37,993 nucleotides of DNA from an uncultured Eubacterium sp. (GTDB lineage Bacteria > Bacillota > Clostridia > Lachnospirales > Lachnospiraceae): the NCBI GenBank assembly GCA_910584245.1, contig CAJTZF010000027.1, positions 1 to 37,993 on the forward strand, given 5' to 3'. Each line of letters opens with the position of its first letter. Positions within the stretch are counted from its first letter, which is position 1. The position numbers were made by a program, and so were the translations under genes. Shown here piece by piece: positions 1-7,727 of this stretch. The notes beneath the pieces were generated by a model that searched no databases, was not told the origin of the DNA, and saw nothing but the letters and a program-made list of their open reading frames with translations.

Positions 1-41
1 AAAAATAATTTCGATTTTTCTCATTTTGCTATTGACATTTA

Positions 42-986
42 TTAGCTGGACTTCAGACAAGTGTCTATCGAAATGTCTGCCATTTCGACCTGCTCACTCT
101 GGACTCTCGCTAATAGTAAAAGCTGATGAGCCATCTGCTGCATCCGGCGGCTCTCTTTGTTTATGTATTGAAGCGCCCGAAACTGCCTGTCCTTCTCCGG
201 GTTTCCACGGAGTAAATACTCAGAATATCCGCCTATCGAAGTGAGCGGAGTCCGAAGTTCATGTGCCAGATTCGCCACAAACCGTTGCTGCGACTGAATC
301 CTATTTTGAACCGCCGTTGTCATACGGTTGAAGTCTCTTCCCAATTCCGCAATCTCATCTCTCCCACCGGTCTGAATTAGCTCGTAATTTCCGTCAGCCA
401 CTTTTCGCGTCACCTCCGACAGCTGCCGGAGCGGCCTGGTGAGACGGCGCATAATAATATACAAAATGACTGCCAGCACAACAGATATCATTCCACTCAG
501 AAACAAAAAAACGGCTTTTAACTGATCCCATAGTCTTGTCAATCCTGTAAGGCGCCGGATTGCCGCGAGCCGGTATCGGTCTCCGTTTACTTTAAAAGCC
601 GTAATTAAATATATTGTCTGGATTCCATCCTCCCGACGAAGAATCATCACATCTTCCTGGGAAATATCCTCCATGTGAACTCCTTCACTGCAAAACACAC
701 GGGAATCATTCTGCCATAAATTAAAAAAAAGACGGTTATTTTGAAACATATCCTCATACACTTCCATTATGGATCGGAACTCACGCTCTCCCGGCGCCAT
801 TTTTCCAAACGCCGAAATATCATCCACAAGAGAACGGCGTATTATCTCGTTTTCTCCCATCATTCTCGTCTTTTCCTCTTCTAAATTGTGGCGGTAAGAG
901 ATGTGGTACACAAGAAAAATACCGCCGTTTATAAAAATTAGAAACAGTAAAAAAACAGAAAAATATATCTTTTTCCAGAATTTCAT
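42..986 (-). pseudogene. Sensor histidine kinase truncated after the HisKA domain
   Basis: This is the sensor kinase partner of the response regulator just upstream, with which it overlaps by 4 bp (ATGA). The 314 residues hold an N-terminal membrane segment (about 8-28), an extracytoplasmic loop, a second membrane segment (about 158-180), a HAMP region and a HisKA phospho-acceptor helix with the motif FVANLAHELRTPLTSIGGY. The reading frame stops soon after HisKA, so the whole ATP-binding HATPase domain is missing from this frame. Another frame of the same strand is open from the stop to base 1 and reads like the expected continuation (VQLINVNSKMRKIEIIF). A one-base loss between about positions 48 and 60 would therefore explain the truncation. 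It may be a true mutation or a sequence error. As written it could not phosphorylate its regulator. The rest lies outside the window. Confidence 0.75.
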
Positions 987-1636
987 TCCGAATCCTCCAA
1001 TCGGTATCCCATTTTATATACCGTCTTTATCTTTTTTTCCAATCCCAGCTTCTGGCGCAGTTTCTGAATATGTACATCAACAGTTCTCGTATCCCCCTCA
1101 TAATCGTATCCCCAGGCAAGCTCCAAAAGCTTTTCCCGGGACAGCGCAATATTCCGGTTTTGCACCAGTACTTCAAACAACTCGTACTCCTGTGGTGTCA
1201 GTTCAACCGGAATTTTACTTTTATGCACCTTTCTGCCTCTCATATCAATCGTCACTTCTCCGATTGATATCCCAGGATCTCCTGTTCCGTTTCTTCTCAA
1301 AATAACATGAATCCGGGCAAGCAGCTCAACGATTTCAAATGGCTTTACGAGGTAATCGTCAGCCCCCGACTGGAATCCTTTCATCTTATCGTCGATCCCA
1401 TCTTTTGCCGTCACAAACATAACGGGTGTATTCCCACAATACTGCGCCAGCTGGAATCCGTCCAGGCCAGGCAGCATAATATCGAGCAAAATAAGATCAA
1501 ACTGCCCGCTCTCCATCATCTTCTTTGCCTCCCACCCATCCGCTGCCATATCACAGCTGTGCCCTACCATTTCCAGATTCCAGCAGATCAAATTGCGGAT
1601 CGTTTCCTCGTCTTCCACCACGAGTATATGCGCCAT
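983..1636 (-). CDS. OmpR-family response regulator
   Basis: This is a two-component response regulator of 217 residues that should bind DNA when phosphorylated. The receiver domain (1-115) has the acidic pair in LVVEDEE, the phospho-acceptor Asp in LILLDIMLPGLDG, a Thr in FVTAKD and the conserved Lys in DDYLVKPFE. A winged-helix domain follows, with the typical ELFEVLVQNRNIALSRE and TRTVDVHIQKLRQKL segments. I chose the ATG at 1636 because GGAAAGGGGAG lies just before it and the receiver fold begins there; a longer upstream reading overlaps the preceding kinase gene. The gene is 43 bp downstream of the first kinase and overlaps the second, truncated kinase. It is the fourth gene of the five-gene operon. 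Confidence 0.92.
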   Translation of the reverse strand: MAHILVVEDEETIRNLICWNLEMVGHSCDMAADGWEAKKMMESGQFDLILLDIMLPGLDGFQLAQYCGNTPVMFVTAKDGIDDKMKGFQSGADDYLVKPFEIVELLARIHVILRRNGTGDPGISIGEVTIDMRGRKVHKSKIPVELTPQEYELFEVLVQNRNIALSREKLLELAWGYDYEGDTRTVDVHIQKLRQKLGLEKKIKTVYKMGYRLEDSE

Positions 1637-1679
1637 TTTTTCTCCCCTTTCCAAAATCCCACGGCCAGCCCGGAATGTT

Positions 1680-2930
1680 TCACCGGGGCAGCCACACCGT
1701 AATTCTCGTCCCGAGTCCCTCCCTTGATAGTATCTCAAAATGTCCATGATGCTTGTCTACAATCCACTTTGCGATCGAAAGGCCAAGCCCGCAACCACCG
1801 GTGCCGCTGTTGCGCACCTCGTCCGAACGGTAAAACCGCTCAAACATATGGGTGATATCCTTTTCCGCCATTCCAATGCCAGCATCCTGCACAGAAAAAA
1901 AACACTCGCTTCCCCGTCTGCCAGCCAGAAATTTAATTTCATCCATATCCTTCGTATATTTCCTCGCATTGTCGGCCAGGATCCTCAATGTCTGTTTGAG
2001 CATTGTCGGATCCCCTGGTACTGTCCCGTCCCCACCGGAACATTCACCAAGCGAATAGACATGCCTGGGGTCAATCAACAGCGATTCCTCATACACTTCT
2101 TTTACGAGCGCGGAAAGGGACACCTCCTCCTTCACAAGCGTTTGCCGGCCACTATCGGACCGTGCGAGAAATAGCAGCTGTTCCACAAGAGCAGACATAT
2201 GCTCCGACTCGTGCTTAATCGCCTCAATTCCCTCCTCCAGCACCGTCTCATCCTCCTTGCCCCAGCGGTCCAGCATATTTACATATCCCTGAATGACAGA
2301 AATCGGTGTCCGCAATTCATGGGACGCGTCCGAGACAAAACGGGACTGCTGCTGGAAGGATTCGCGCATCCGGTCAATCAGATTGTTGACAGCCAGCTCC
2401 AATCCTTGCAAATCCTTATCCCCAATATGAAGATGCTCTTCCCCGCTCCCCGGATCCATGTTGGAAATAGCATCCTCCAGCCGGTGAAACTTACTCTCGT
2501 CAAAGGCGATACGGCTAAGCTCCTCTGCCTTCTTTGCCAGTTCATTGAGCGGATACAGCTGATGCCGTACCTTTCTCGCTCCAAATATCAAATCTTGAAT
2601 AATCGAAAAAATCTGCACGATACATACAACTGCCAGGCTTATGGCCAGACACCGGAAAAAAATTGTGCTGTCAATACGGATAAGTTCCGTTCCTTCTTTC
2701 GTAATATACTGAACCACCCCGCGTCCCGCATCCCACTCAAACCATCGCATCCCGCGGTTCCATACAAACGCCCCGAAGCGGCTTATCTCTGAGGAGATGC
2801 ACCAGCACAAAACGGCCAGCAAAGACATAAAAAAATCCATACTGAGATAAGAAGCAAATTTTCGGCACACAAAGCTTCCATTAATTCTGCGCGCGATTGA
2901 CGATGTTTTTGTTCCCTCGTGCTTTTGCAT
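1680..2930 (-). CDS. Sensor histidine kinase (complete)
   Basis: This membrane sensor kinase of about 416 residues pairs with the response regulator encoded directly upstream. It has two membrane segments (about 30-50 and 90-112) around a short external loop, a linker, and a HisKA motif RFVSDASHELRTPISVIQGY. An intact ATP-binding domain follows, with the N box (LADNARKYT), the G1 box (DAGIGMAE), the F box (FERFYRSD) and the G2 box (GCGLGLSIA). The ATG at 2930 is preferred because GGGAAGGTGAGG precedes it and it lies 7 bp after the regulator stop. An upstream start at 2969 would overlap the regulator. Unlike the second kinase of the operon, this one looks functional. The signal it senses cannot be read from the sequence. 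Confidence 0.92.
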   Translation of the reverse strand: MQKHEGTKTSSIARRINGSFVCRKFASYLSMDFFMSLLAVLCWCISSEISRFGAFVWNRGMRWFEWDAGRGVVQYITKEGTELIRIDSTIFFRCLAISLAVVCIVQIFSIIQDLIFGARKVRHQLYPLNELAKKAEELSRIAFDESKFHRLEDAISNMDPGSGEEHLHIGDKDLQGLELAVNNLIDRMRESFQQQSRFVSDASHELRTPISVIQGYVNMLDRWGKEDETVLEEGIEAIKHESEHMSALVEQLLFLARSDSGRQTLVKEEVSLSALVKEVYEESLLIDPRHVYSLGECSGGDGTVPGDPTMLKQTLRILADNARKYTKDMDEIKFLAGRRGSECFFSVQDAGIGMAEKDITHMFERFYRSDEVRNSGTGGCGLGLSIAKWIVDKHHGHFEILSREGLGTRITVWLPR

Positions 2931-2937
2931 GTGCGCC

Positions 2938-3645
2938 TCACCTTCCCTCCCGTATGACGTAACCGACACCCCGTACGGTCTGGATCATCTTTATTCCAAA
3001 CCGCTCATCAATTTTGCTGCGCAAATACCGGACATACACATCAATCACATTCGTTTCCCCCATATAATCGTATCCGCACACCTGGCTTAATAAAATATCC
3101 CTTGTCATAACCGTATTTTTATTTTCCAACAATATTTTCAGTAAGTCAAATTCCCTATTTGTAAGTTCAATCACCTGATCGCCATAGTACACTTCGTGAC
3201 GGCGTTCGTCCAGGCACAGCTCGCCAAACGTAACAACCTGGGACTCCTGGCTGCCCTCCTGGGATGTACTGGCGGCATGCCGCCCGGACTTTTTCAGCAC
3301 AAGACGTATTCTCGCCAAAAGCTCCTCTATGGCAAATGGTTTCGTGATATAATCGTCCGCGCCGCCATCCAGCCCCGCCACCTTGTCCATGACCTCATCG
3401 CAGGCCGTGAGCAATATAACCGGCAGGGCAGATGTCTTGCGGAGACGGCGAAGCACTTCAAAGCCGCTTAGCTCAGGAAGCATAATATCTAACAGCATCA
3501 AATCATAGCCGCCATTTTGCGCCGCAGAGAGCCCCTCCCTTCCGTTTACCGCCTTATCTACCAAATAGCCCTCGTGCATCAGCTCAAGCTCTACAAAACG
3601 GGCAATCTTTTCTTCGTCTTCCACAATCAGAATTCGCTCTGGCAT
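2938..3645 (-). CDS. OmpR-family response regulator
   Basis: This is the first of two response regulators in the operon, 235 residues long. The receiver domain has ILIVEDEE, the phospho-acceptor Asp in LMLLDIMLPELSG and the Lys of DDYITKPFA. The C-terminal winged helix has LTNREFDLLKILLENKNTV and a VDVYVRYLRSKID recognition helix region ending in VRGVGYVIR, typical of PhoB/OmpR effectors. The ATG at 3645 has GGGAGG about 8 bp upstream; the longer start at 3669 has no clear ribosome site. The gene lies 23 bp after the DUF4342 gene and just before its kinase, so it is probably co-transcribed and co-regulated with them. Confidence 0.92.
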   Translation of the reverse strand: MPERILIVEDEEKIARFVELELMHEGYLVDKAVNGREGLSAAQNGGYDLMLLDIMLPELSGFEVLRRLRKTSALPVILLTACDEVMDKVAGLDGGADDYITKPFAIEELLARIRLVLKKSGRHAASTSQEGSQESQVVTFGELCLDERRHEVYYGDQVIELTNREFDLLKILLENKNTVMTRDILLSQVCGYDYMGETNVIDVYVRYLRSKIDERFGIKMIQTVRGVGYVIREGR

Positions 3646-3668
3646 AGGTGCCGCCTCCCAGTCTGTCA

Positions 3669-4190
3669 TTATTTATCTGTGAACTCATTTTTTATCTGGT
3701 CTGCCGCGTCCGCCGCACGGTCCATCGCCTTATTTACATCAATCTGCACTTCTCCCGCCCCCTCAAAAGAATACCGGCAGTCAAGAAACAATCCGATTAC
3801 CATAACCCAGACTATAGCCCAAAAGAACAGCAATACAAGCACTACGAACACCGTCACCGGAATACTTATAATATTCTTTCCGTTTCGGTCTACTTTGAAA
3901 TTCATATGGTTGCCTTTTTGAATTAACGACCCGCACCAGCTAAAAAAGCGGTTCAGCAAATCCCTGACCCCGGAGTTTTTTTCCTCCTTCGTCATATCCC
4001 CGAAATCAACTGACTCTTCATACTGGGTCGTATAGCTGGTCTTGCCTGGCTTTTTGACCTTTCCCTGTTTTTCGAGATATACCATAGCGTCCAGCAAATC
4101 GCCGTTACACTCCTCCAGTGCCTTCTTTGCCTCTTCATAACTGACGTCTGCCCGTTCCCGCAGGCGCTCTACCTTTTCTAAATCGTCCAT
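3669..4190 (-). CDS. UBA-like / DUF4342 membrane protein
   Basis: This 173-residue protein starts with a UBA-like helical domain (about 1-45, with VSYEEAKKALEECNGDLLDA), followed by a linker. A conserved block (about 75-105, KNSGVRDLLNRFFSWCGSLI) then leads into one strong membrane segment at about 110-136. The C-terminal tail is short, charged and probably outside or inside the membrane as a small helix. The architecture matches proteins annotated DUF4342 with an N-terminal UBA fold; their function is not established. It is the first gene of the operon with two two-component systems, which suggests a sensing or envelope-stress role (inference). AAAGGAGTAAGGCG stands before the ATG. A TATAAT-like box on the minus strand at 4240-4245 may belong to the operon promoter. 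Confidence 0.8.
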   Translation of the reverse strand: MDDLEKVERLRERADVSYEEAKKALEECNGDLLDAMVYLEKQGKVKKPGKTSYTTQYEESVDFGDMTKEEKNSGVRDLLNRFFSWCGSLIQKGNHMNFKVDRNGKNIISIPVTVFVVLVLLFFWAIVWVMVIGLFLDCRYSFEGAGEVQIDVNKAMDRAADAADQIKNEFTDK

Positions 4191-4289
4191 CGCCTTACTC
4201 CTTTCTACAACTTTAATTCACAACTTGATTACAAATCTCATTATAACTGCCGCGAATTAAAAAGTAATGGATGAAACATTAAAAACAGA

Positions 4290-5288
4290 TTAATTTTTCT
4301 GAAATGTAATTCCCTCTGAAACCCAGACTTCATTTTTCTGGTCGACAAGTATACACTGCACATCCTCATTTTCACGGTCAAAAGCTATCGCCTTTTCCTT
4401 TCCCATGACAAACAGGGCGGTAGCCAGACCATCCGCACATTCCCCATTGTCAGACAGGACTGTCACGCTCGTCAAATCACTATCCGCCGGCGCTCCAGTT
4501 CTCGTATCCATAATATGGTGGTATACAACGCCATCCTGCTCAAAATACCGCTGGTAAGAACCGGAAGTAATCACTGCCCGCTCCCCTACCTCAATCGTCC
4601 CCAGCAGGCTCCTGCCGTCCGCGGGATCAGTAATCCCAACCGTAAATGGCGTGCCATCCGGTTTTTTCCCAAATGTCTGCACATTTCCGCCGAGGGAAAT
4701 GACTGCTGCCTCCGCCTCCCTTTTTTGAAACAACCCGACCAGCTTCTGTGACAAATACCCTTTTGCAATTCCACCCAGATCAATCTGCATCTGCGCCGGC
4801 AGGCAGACTGTACGGTTTCCCAGTAGCTGTATCCCGCTATAACCGACTGCCCCCAACAAATTTCCGCGCTCGGTTTCATTCGGAACCCGGTAATTCTCAG
4901 TTGTAAATCCCCACGCGCGCACAAGAGGATAGATTGAAATATCAAATAACCCGTCTGTACGCTTGGAAATTGCAAGGCTCTTCTGAATGAGGTCATACGT
5001 CTCGCCGCTTACCTGAACGGGGCTGCCACCCGCTTTGTTCAACCTGGCCACATCGCTGGACTCCACGTTCACCGAGAATAATTGTTCATACTGACGGATG
5101 ATCTGTTTTGCCTCGTCTAAAATATCGGACGAATGCTCTCCGTATACAGTCAGATCCATAATCGTATTCATGGCAAAAATCTCCGCCGTTTCCTTGCCGT
5201 CCTGGGAAGCTTCCCCAGCATAGCATCCAGTAGTGGACAGGCATATACATATAACGGCGAAAATAAGCCATTTTCTATTCCCTCTCAT
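4290..5288 (-). CDS. apbE: ApbE-family FAD:protein FMN transferase, lipoprotein
   Basis: ApbE enzymes move FMN from FAD onto Thr or Ser residues of extracytoplasmic flavoproteins such as Rnf and Nqr subunits. The 332 residues start with a lipoprotein signal peptide with a lipobox at LSTTGC, so the enzyme should be tethered outside the membrane. Family motifs are visible: MNTIMDLTVYG near the start, FDISIYPLVRAWGF, the QIDLGGIAKGYL block, SLGGNVQTFG, and a C-terminal HHIMDTRTGAPAD followed by DGLATALFVMG. Length fits the family. It is the last gene of a likely operon pgeF-queH-apbE and begins 6 bp after the queH stop, with GGAAGGAG upstream. The partner flavoprotein is not in the window. Confidence 0.93.
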   Translation of the reverse strand: MRGNRKWLIFAVICICLSTTGCYAGEASQDGKETAEIFAMNTIMDLTVYGEHSSDILDEAKQIIRQYEQLFSVNVESSDVARLNKAGGSPVQVSGETYDLIQKSLAISKRTDGLFDISIYPLVRAWGFTTENYRVPNETERGNLLGAVGYSGIQLLGNRTVCLPAQMQIDLGGIAKGYLSQKLVGLFQKREAEAAVISLGGNVQTFGKKPDGTPFTVGITDPADGRSLLGTIEVGERAVITSGSYQRYFEQDGVVYHHIMDTRTGAPADSDLTSVTVLSDNGECADGLATALFVMGKEKAIAFDRENEDVQCILVDQKNEVWVSEGITFQKN

Positions 5289-5294
5289 CTGTCG

Positions 5295-5942
5295 TTACGC
5301 TCCTTCCCTCTGGCCGGCTATTTTTTCTTTTACCTCCTGCTTAGAATAGACGCATCCGCAGTAATTTTGCCGGTACAATCCATATTCTCCCGACAATTCA
5401 ATACTTCGCTTATACCCGTTCTTTTTCTTAAAGTCCGACGGCAGATACGCAATTCCGTACTCATCCCCGAGCCGCTCCCCTATTTCCATCAGCTTGTCCG
5501 CCCGCTTATGCGGGCTGATTGACAGCGTCGTGCAAAAATAATCCGCCCCCTTCCCAACTGCCATTTGAGCGGTTTTCTGAAGACGCATCTCATAGCAAAT
5601 AAAACAACGCCTTCCGCATTCCGGCTCCTCTTCCAGTCCCCGCGTCATTTGGAAAAAAAGGGAACTGTCAAAGTCCTCATCCAAAATGTCAATCCCGCCG
5701 GGATAACCTCCCTCCCGTACAAGACGCATAAGCTCCGCCTTTCTCTTCTCATATTCGGCGGCGTCCGTAATATTAGGGTTATAAAAATATAAAACCATCT
5801 GGAAATAATCCGACAAATATTCCAATACGTAGCTGCTGCAAGGAGCACAACAGCAGTGCAGAAATAATACCGGTCTCTCCCCCGTTGTCCGCAGCTTATT
5901 TATTATTTCATCCAGCTCCCGCTGGTAATTTCTCTTATTCAT
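5295..5942 (-). CDS. queH: Epoxyqueuosine reductase QueH
   Basis: QueH carries out the last step of queuosine tRNA modification, reducing epoxyqueuosine to queuosine; it is the non-B12 alternative to QueG. The 215-residue protein (formerly DUF208) has the expected metal-binding cysteines: HCCCAPCSSY near residue 30, then CGRRCFICYEMRL, and NYCGCVYS near the C-terminus. It also has the family block TLSISPHKRADKL. It lies 35 bp downstream of pgeF and 6 bp upstream of apbE on the same strand, so the three are probably one transcript. The ATG at 5942 has a GAGCGAGG sequence just upstream. Confidence 0.94.
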   Translation of the reverse strand: MNKRNYQRELDEIINKLRTTGERPVLFLHCCCAPCSSYVLEYLSDYFQMVLYFYNPNITDAAEYEKRKAELMRLVREGGYPGGIDILDEDFDSSLFFQMTRGLEEEPECGRRCFICYEMRLQKTAQMAVGKGADYFCTTLSISPHKRADKLMEIGERLGDEYGIAYLPSDFKKKNGYKRSIELSGEYGLYRQNYCGCVYSKQEVKEKIAGQREGA

Positions 5943-5977
5943 CCTCGCTCATCCCTTTCAGGCGCAAACAAAATAGA

Positions 5978-6811
5978 CTACCGCAAGCCAATGACGGCGG
6001 ATAAATTTCCCCTTCTGCCATTTGTAAAGCGGTGCGAAAATAATTCTCCCGGATTCTCATACGTGCACACCCCGCTCACACTAATGTTCTCAGGACTTAT
6101 TCCCGCCTCCTCCAGAACAATCCGGTTCGCCGTCCACAGATCCAGCTGGTAATGCCCGTTTGGTTTCTCATAATACAATTGTTTCCTATATTTTTTGTCA
6201 AACGCCTCGTCAAATTCGCATATTACCTCCCGGCTCACCTCATAGCACTTCTGGCAGATCGACGGTCCCACTACGGCAAGTATGTCCTCCGGCCGGGAAC
6301 CAAACTCCCGCACCATGCTTTCCACCATGCACCTTCCCATCTTCTGCACTGTGCCGCGCCAGCCCGAATGGGCGTTTCCGATGGCCCGCTTCACCGGATC
6401 ATAAAAAAGAAGCGGTACGCAATCCGCAAAAAAAGTCATAAGCACGACATTTTTTTCATCGGTAACCAGACCGTCCACTTCGCGGATACTCCGCTCCTCC
6501 TGGAACACCTGGCCGCAGTCGTCCGCCCCCACACGGAGAATATTTGTACTGTGAACCTGGTCGGAGAGCACCAGCTCTCTCACATCATATCCCACCGCAC
6601 GGGCGAAAATCCGATAGTTTTCCTTGACGTCCCCAATCTCATCCCCTCTTGTAAAGCTCATATTCATCGTGGCAAAATCCCCGCCACTGACTCCTCCAAG
6701 CCTAGTGGAAAAACCATGTACGAGCGGATATGGCTCAAAAACCGGAAATTGCAAAAACGGTACTCCATCCCGTTCTATTCTTTTAATCGTCTCACTATTA
6801 TGAATCATCAT
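5978..6811 (-). CDS. pgeF: Peptidoglycan editing factor PgeF (YfiH/multicopper-oxidase-like family)
   Basis: PgeF proteins (Cu_oxidase_4, formerly polyphenol oxidase) remove wrongly incorporated residues from peptidoglycan precursors and have purine nucleoside activity in some family members. The 277 residues show the family metal and active-site motifs: VHGFSTRLGGVSGG, DQVHSTNI, TFFADCVPLLFYDP, GNAHSGWRGTVQK and VGPSICQKCYEVS. Start choice is between two adjacent ATG codons (6811 and 6808); the ribosome site GGGAAG is better spaced from the second. The gene is probably the first of an operon with queH and apbE and is divergent from the phospholipase-like gene, with an AT-rich spacer of about 90 bp between them. 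Confidence 0.92.
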   Translation of the reverse strand: MMIHNSETIKRIERDGVPFLQFPVFEPYPLVHGFSTRLGGVSGGDFATMNMSFTRGDEIGDVKENYRIFARAVGYDVRELVLSDQVHSTNILRVGADDCGQVFQEERSIREVDGLVTDEKNVVLMTFFADCVPLLFYDPVKRAIGNAHSGWRGTVQKMGRCMVESMVREFGSRPEDILAVVGPSICQKCYEVSREVICEFDEAFDKKYRKQLYYEKPNGHYQLDLWTANRIVLEEAGISPENISVSGVCTYENPGELFSHRFTNGRRGNLSAVIGLR

Positions 6812-6836
6812 TTCACTTCCCGCTTTTATTTTATGA

Positions 6837-6866
6837 TTGAATAACTTTCACTCAATATAGTATACT
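6837..6866 (+). promoter_or_regulatory. Sigma-A-type promoter for the phospholipase-like gene
   Basis: TTGAAT (6837-6842) and TATACT (6861-6866) are separated by 18 bp. They lie in the spacer between the divergent genes, about 33 bp upstream of the chosen start at 6899. The -10 box is part of the self-complementary AGTATACT. Confidence 0.6.
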
Positions 6867-6898
6867 ACAATTATACAAAAATGAACAGAGGTGATTTG

Positions 6899-7708
6899 AT
6901 GCCATCTATTTATGCACACCACACATTCGGGCGGAAAGTTTTTCATGATCTGCCCGAAGATCTCAAAAAAATCATCCGAAAATACCCGGATGCATTTAAA
7001 GCGGGGTTACACGGGCCGGATTTTTTATTCTTTTACCGTCCCTTTTTTCGCTGCCATACGAACAAGCTCGGCCATGCCCAGCACCGCATGCCATTCGATG
7101 AGTTTTTGGAGCAGATCCGCCCCACCATTCGGAAAAAAGGAAAGGAATGCGGGGAATATGCGTATTTGCTTGGTTTTATTTGTCATTTTATGTTAGACAG
7201 TGAAAGCCATACTTTCGTAATTGAAAAATCAAAAGAACCAGGTTACAATCATTTAGTGATGGAAATCGAATTTGACCGGTATCTTATGAGAAAGGACGGA
7301 AAAAACCCTTTTCTCTATCCGGCATGGAAATATATCAAATGGAATAAGGAGACGCTCAATGCCATCCACGGCATTTACCGTTCCTTTGAGATATCGAAAA
7401 AGAATATTAAGAAATCACTGAAATCAATGTCGCTCTACCGGTGGTTTTTTACGACTGGCCGTTCTGTCCGGCGAATGTTCATACGGACGATCATGTTCCT
7501 GTCCGGGTATTATGAAAAACTTGAAGGGCATATGATGGATCTGATCCCCAAACGGACCGCCTCCAAAACCAACCCGGTTCTGGAACGCATTTACAACGAT
7601 ACCATTCCCAAATGTATCGCAATACTGCGGGAATTTGACAACATGATCCTCACTGACAATCCATTTCAGGAACGTTTCCACACCACATTTCAAAAAAATG
7701 TGGTGTGA
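6899..7708 (+). CDS. Zinc-dependent phospholipase C-like protein
   Basis: This 269-residue protein resembles the zinc-dependent phospholipase C family found in Clostridia. Histidine and aspartate clusters fitting metal binding are visible: MPSIYAHHTFG at the N-terminus, GLHGPDFLFFY, GFICHFMLDSESH, and HLVMEIEFDRYLM. The protein has no signal peptide, so if it is an enzyme it is likely cytoplasmic or membrane-associated; substrate unknown. I chose the ATG at 6899 because AGAGGTGA lies 4-5 bp upstream; the earlier ATG at 6881 lacks a ribosome site and precedes that sequence. The gene stands alone on the plus strand with its own promoter and a terminator hairpin overlapping its stop codon. Confidence 0.75.
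   Translation: MPSIYAHHTFGRKVFHDLPEDLKKIIRKYPDAFKAGLHGPDFLFFYRPFFRCHTNKLGHAQHRMPFDEFLEQIRPTIRKKGKECGEYAYLLGFICHFMLDSESHTFVIEKSKEPGYNHLVMEIEFDRYLMRKDGKNPFLYPAWKYIKWNKETLNAIHGIYRSFEISKKNIKKSLKSMSLYRWFFTTGRSVRRMFIRTIMFLSGYYEKLEGHMMDLIPKRTASKTNPVLERIYNDTIPKCIAILREFDNMILTDNPFQERFHTTFQKNVV
7679..7707 (+). terminator. Terminator hairpin overlapping the stop codon
   Basis: CACACCACATTT (7679-7690) and AAATGTGGTGTG (7696-7707) form a perfect 12-bp stem with a 5-base loop. It covers the last codons and most of the stop codon of the phospholipase-like gene. A T-rich run (CTTTTTT) follows after a few bases, so termination on the plus strand is likely. Confidence 0.65.
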
Positions 7709-7727
7709 TAACGTCTTTTTTGCGCCT

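Noticed and set aside
2199..2792. A 197-codon plus-strand frame within the first histidine kinase gene
   Set aside because: It mirrors a clear kinase gene and has no ribosome site.
6152..6844. A 230-codon plus-strand frame opposite pgeF
   Set aside because: PgeF motifs on the minus strand are convincing; the reverse frame is incidental.
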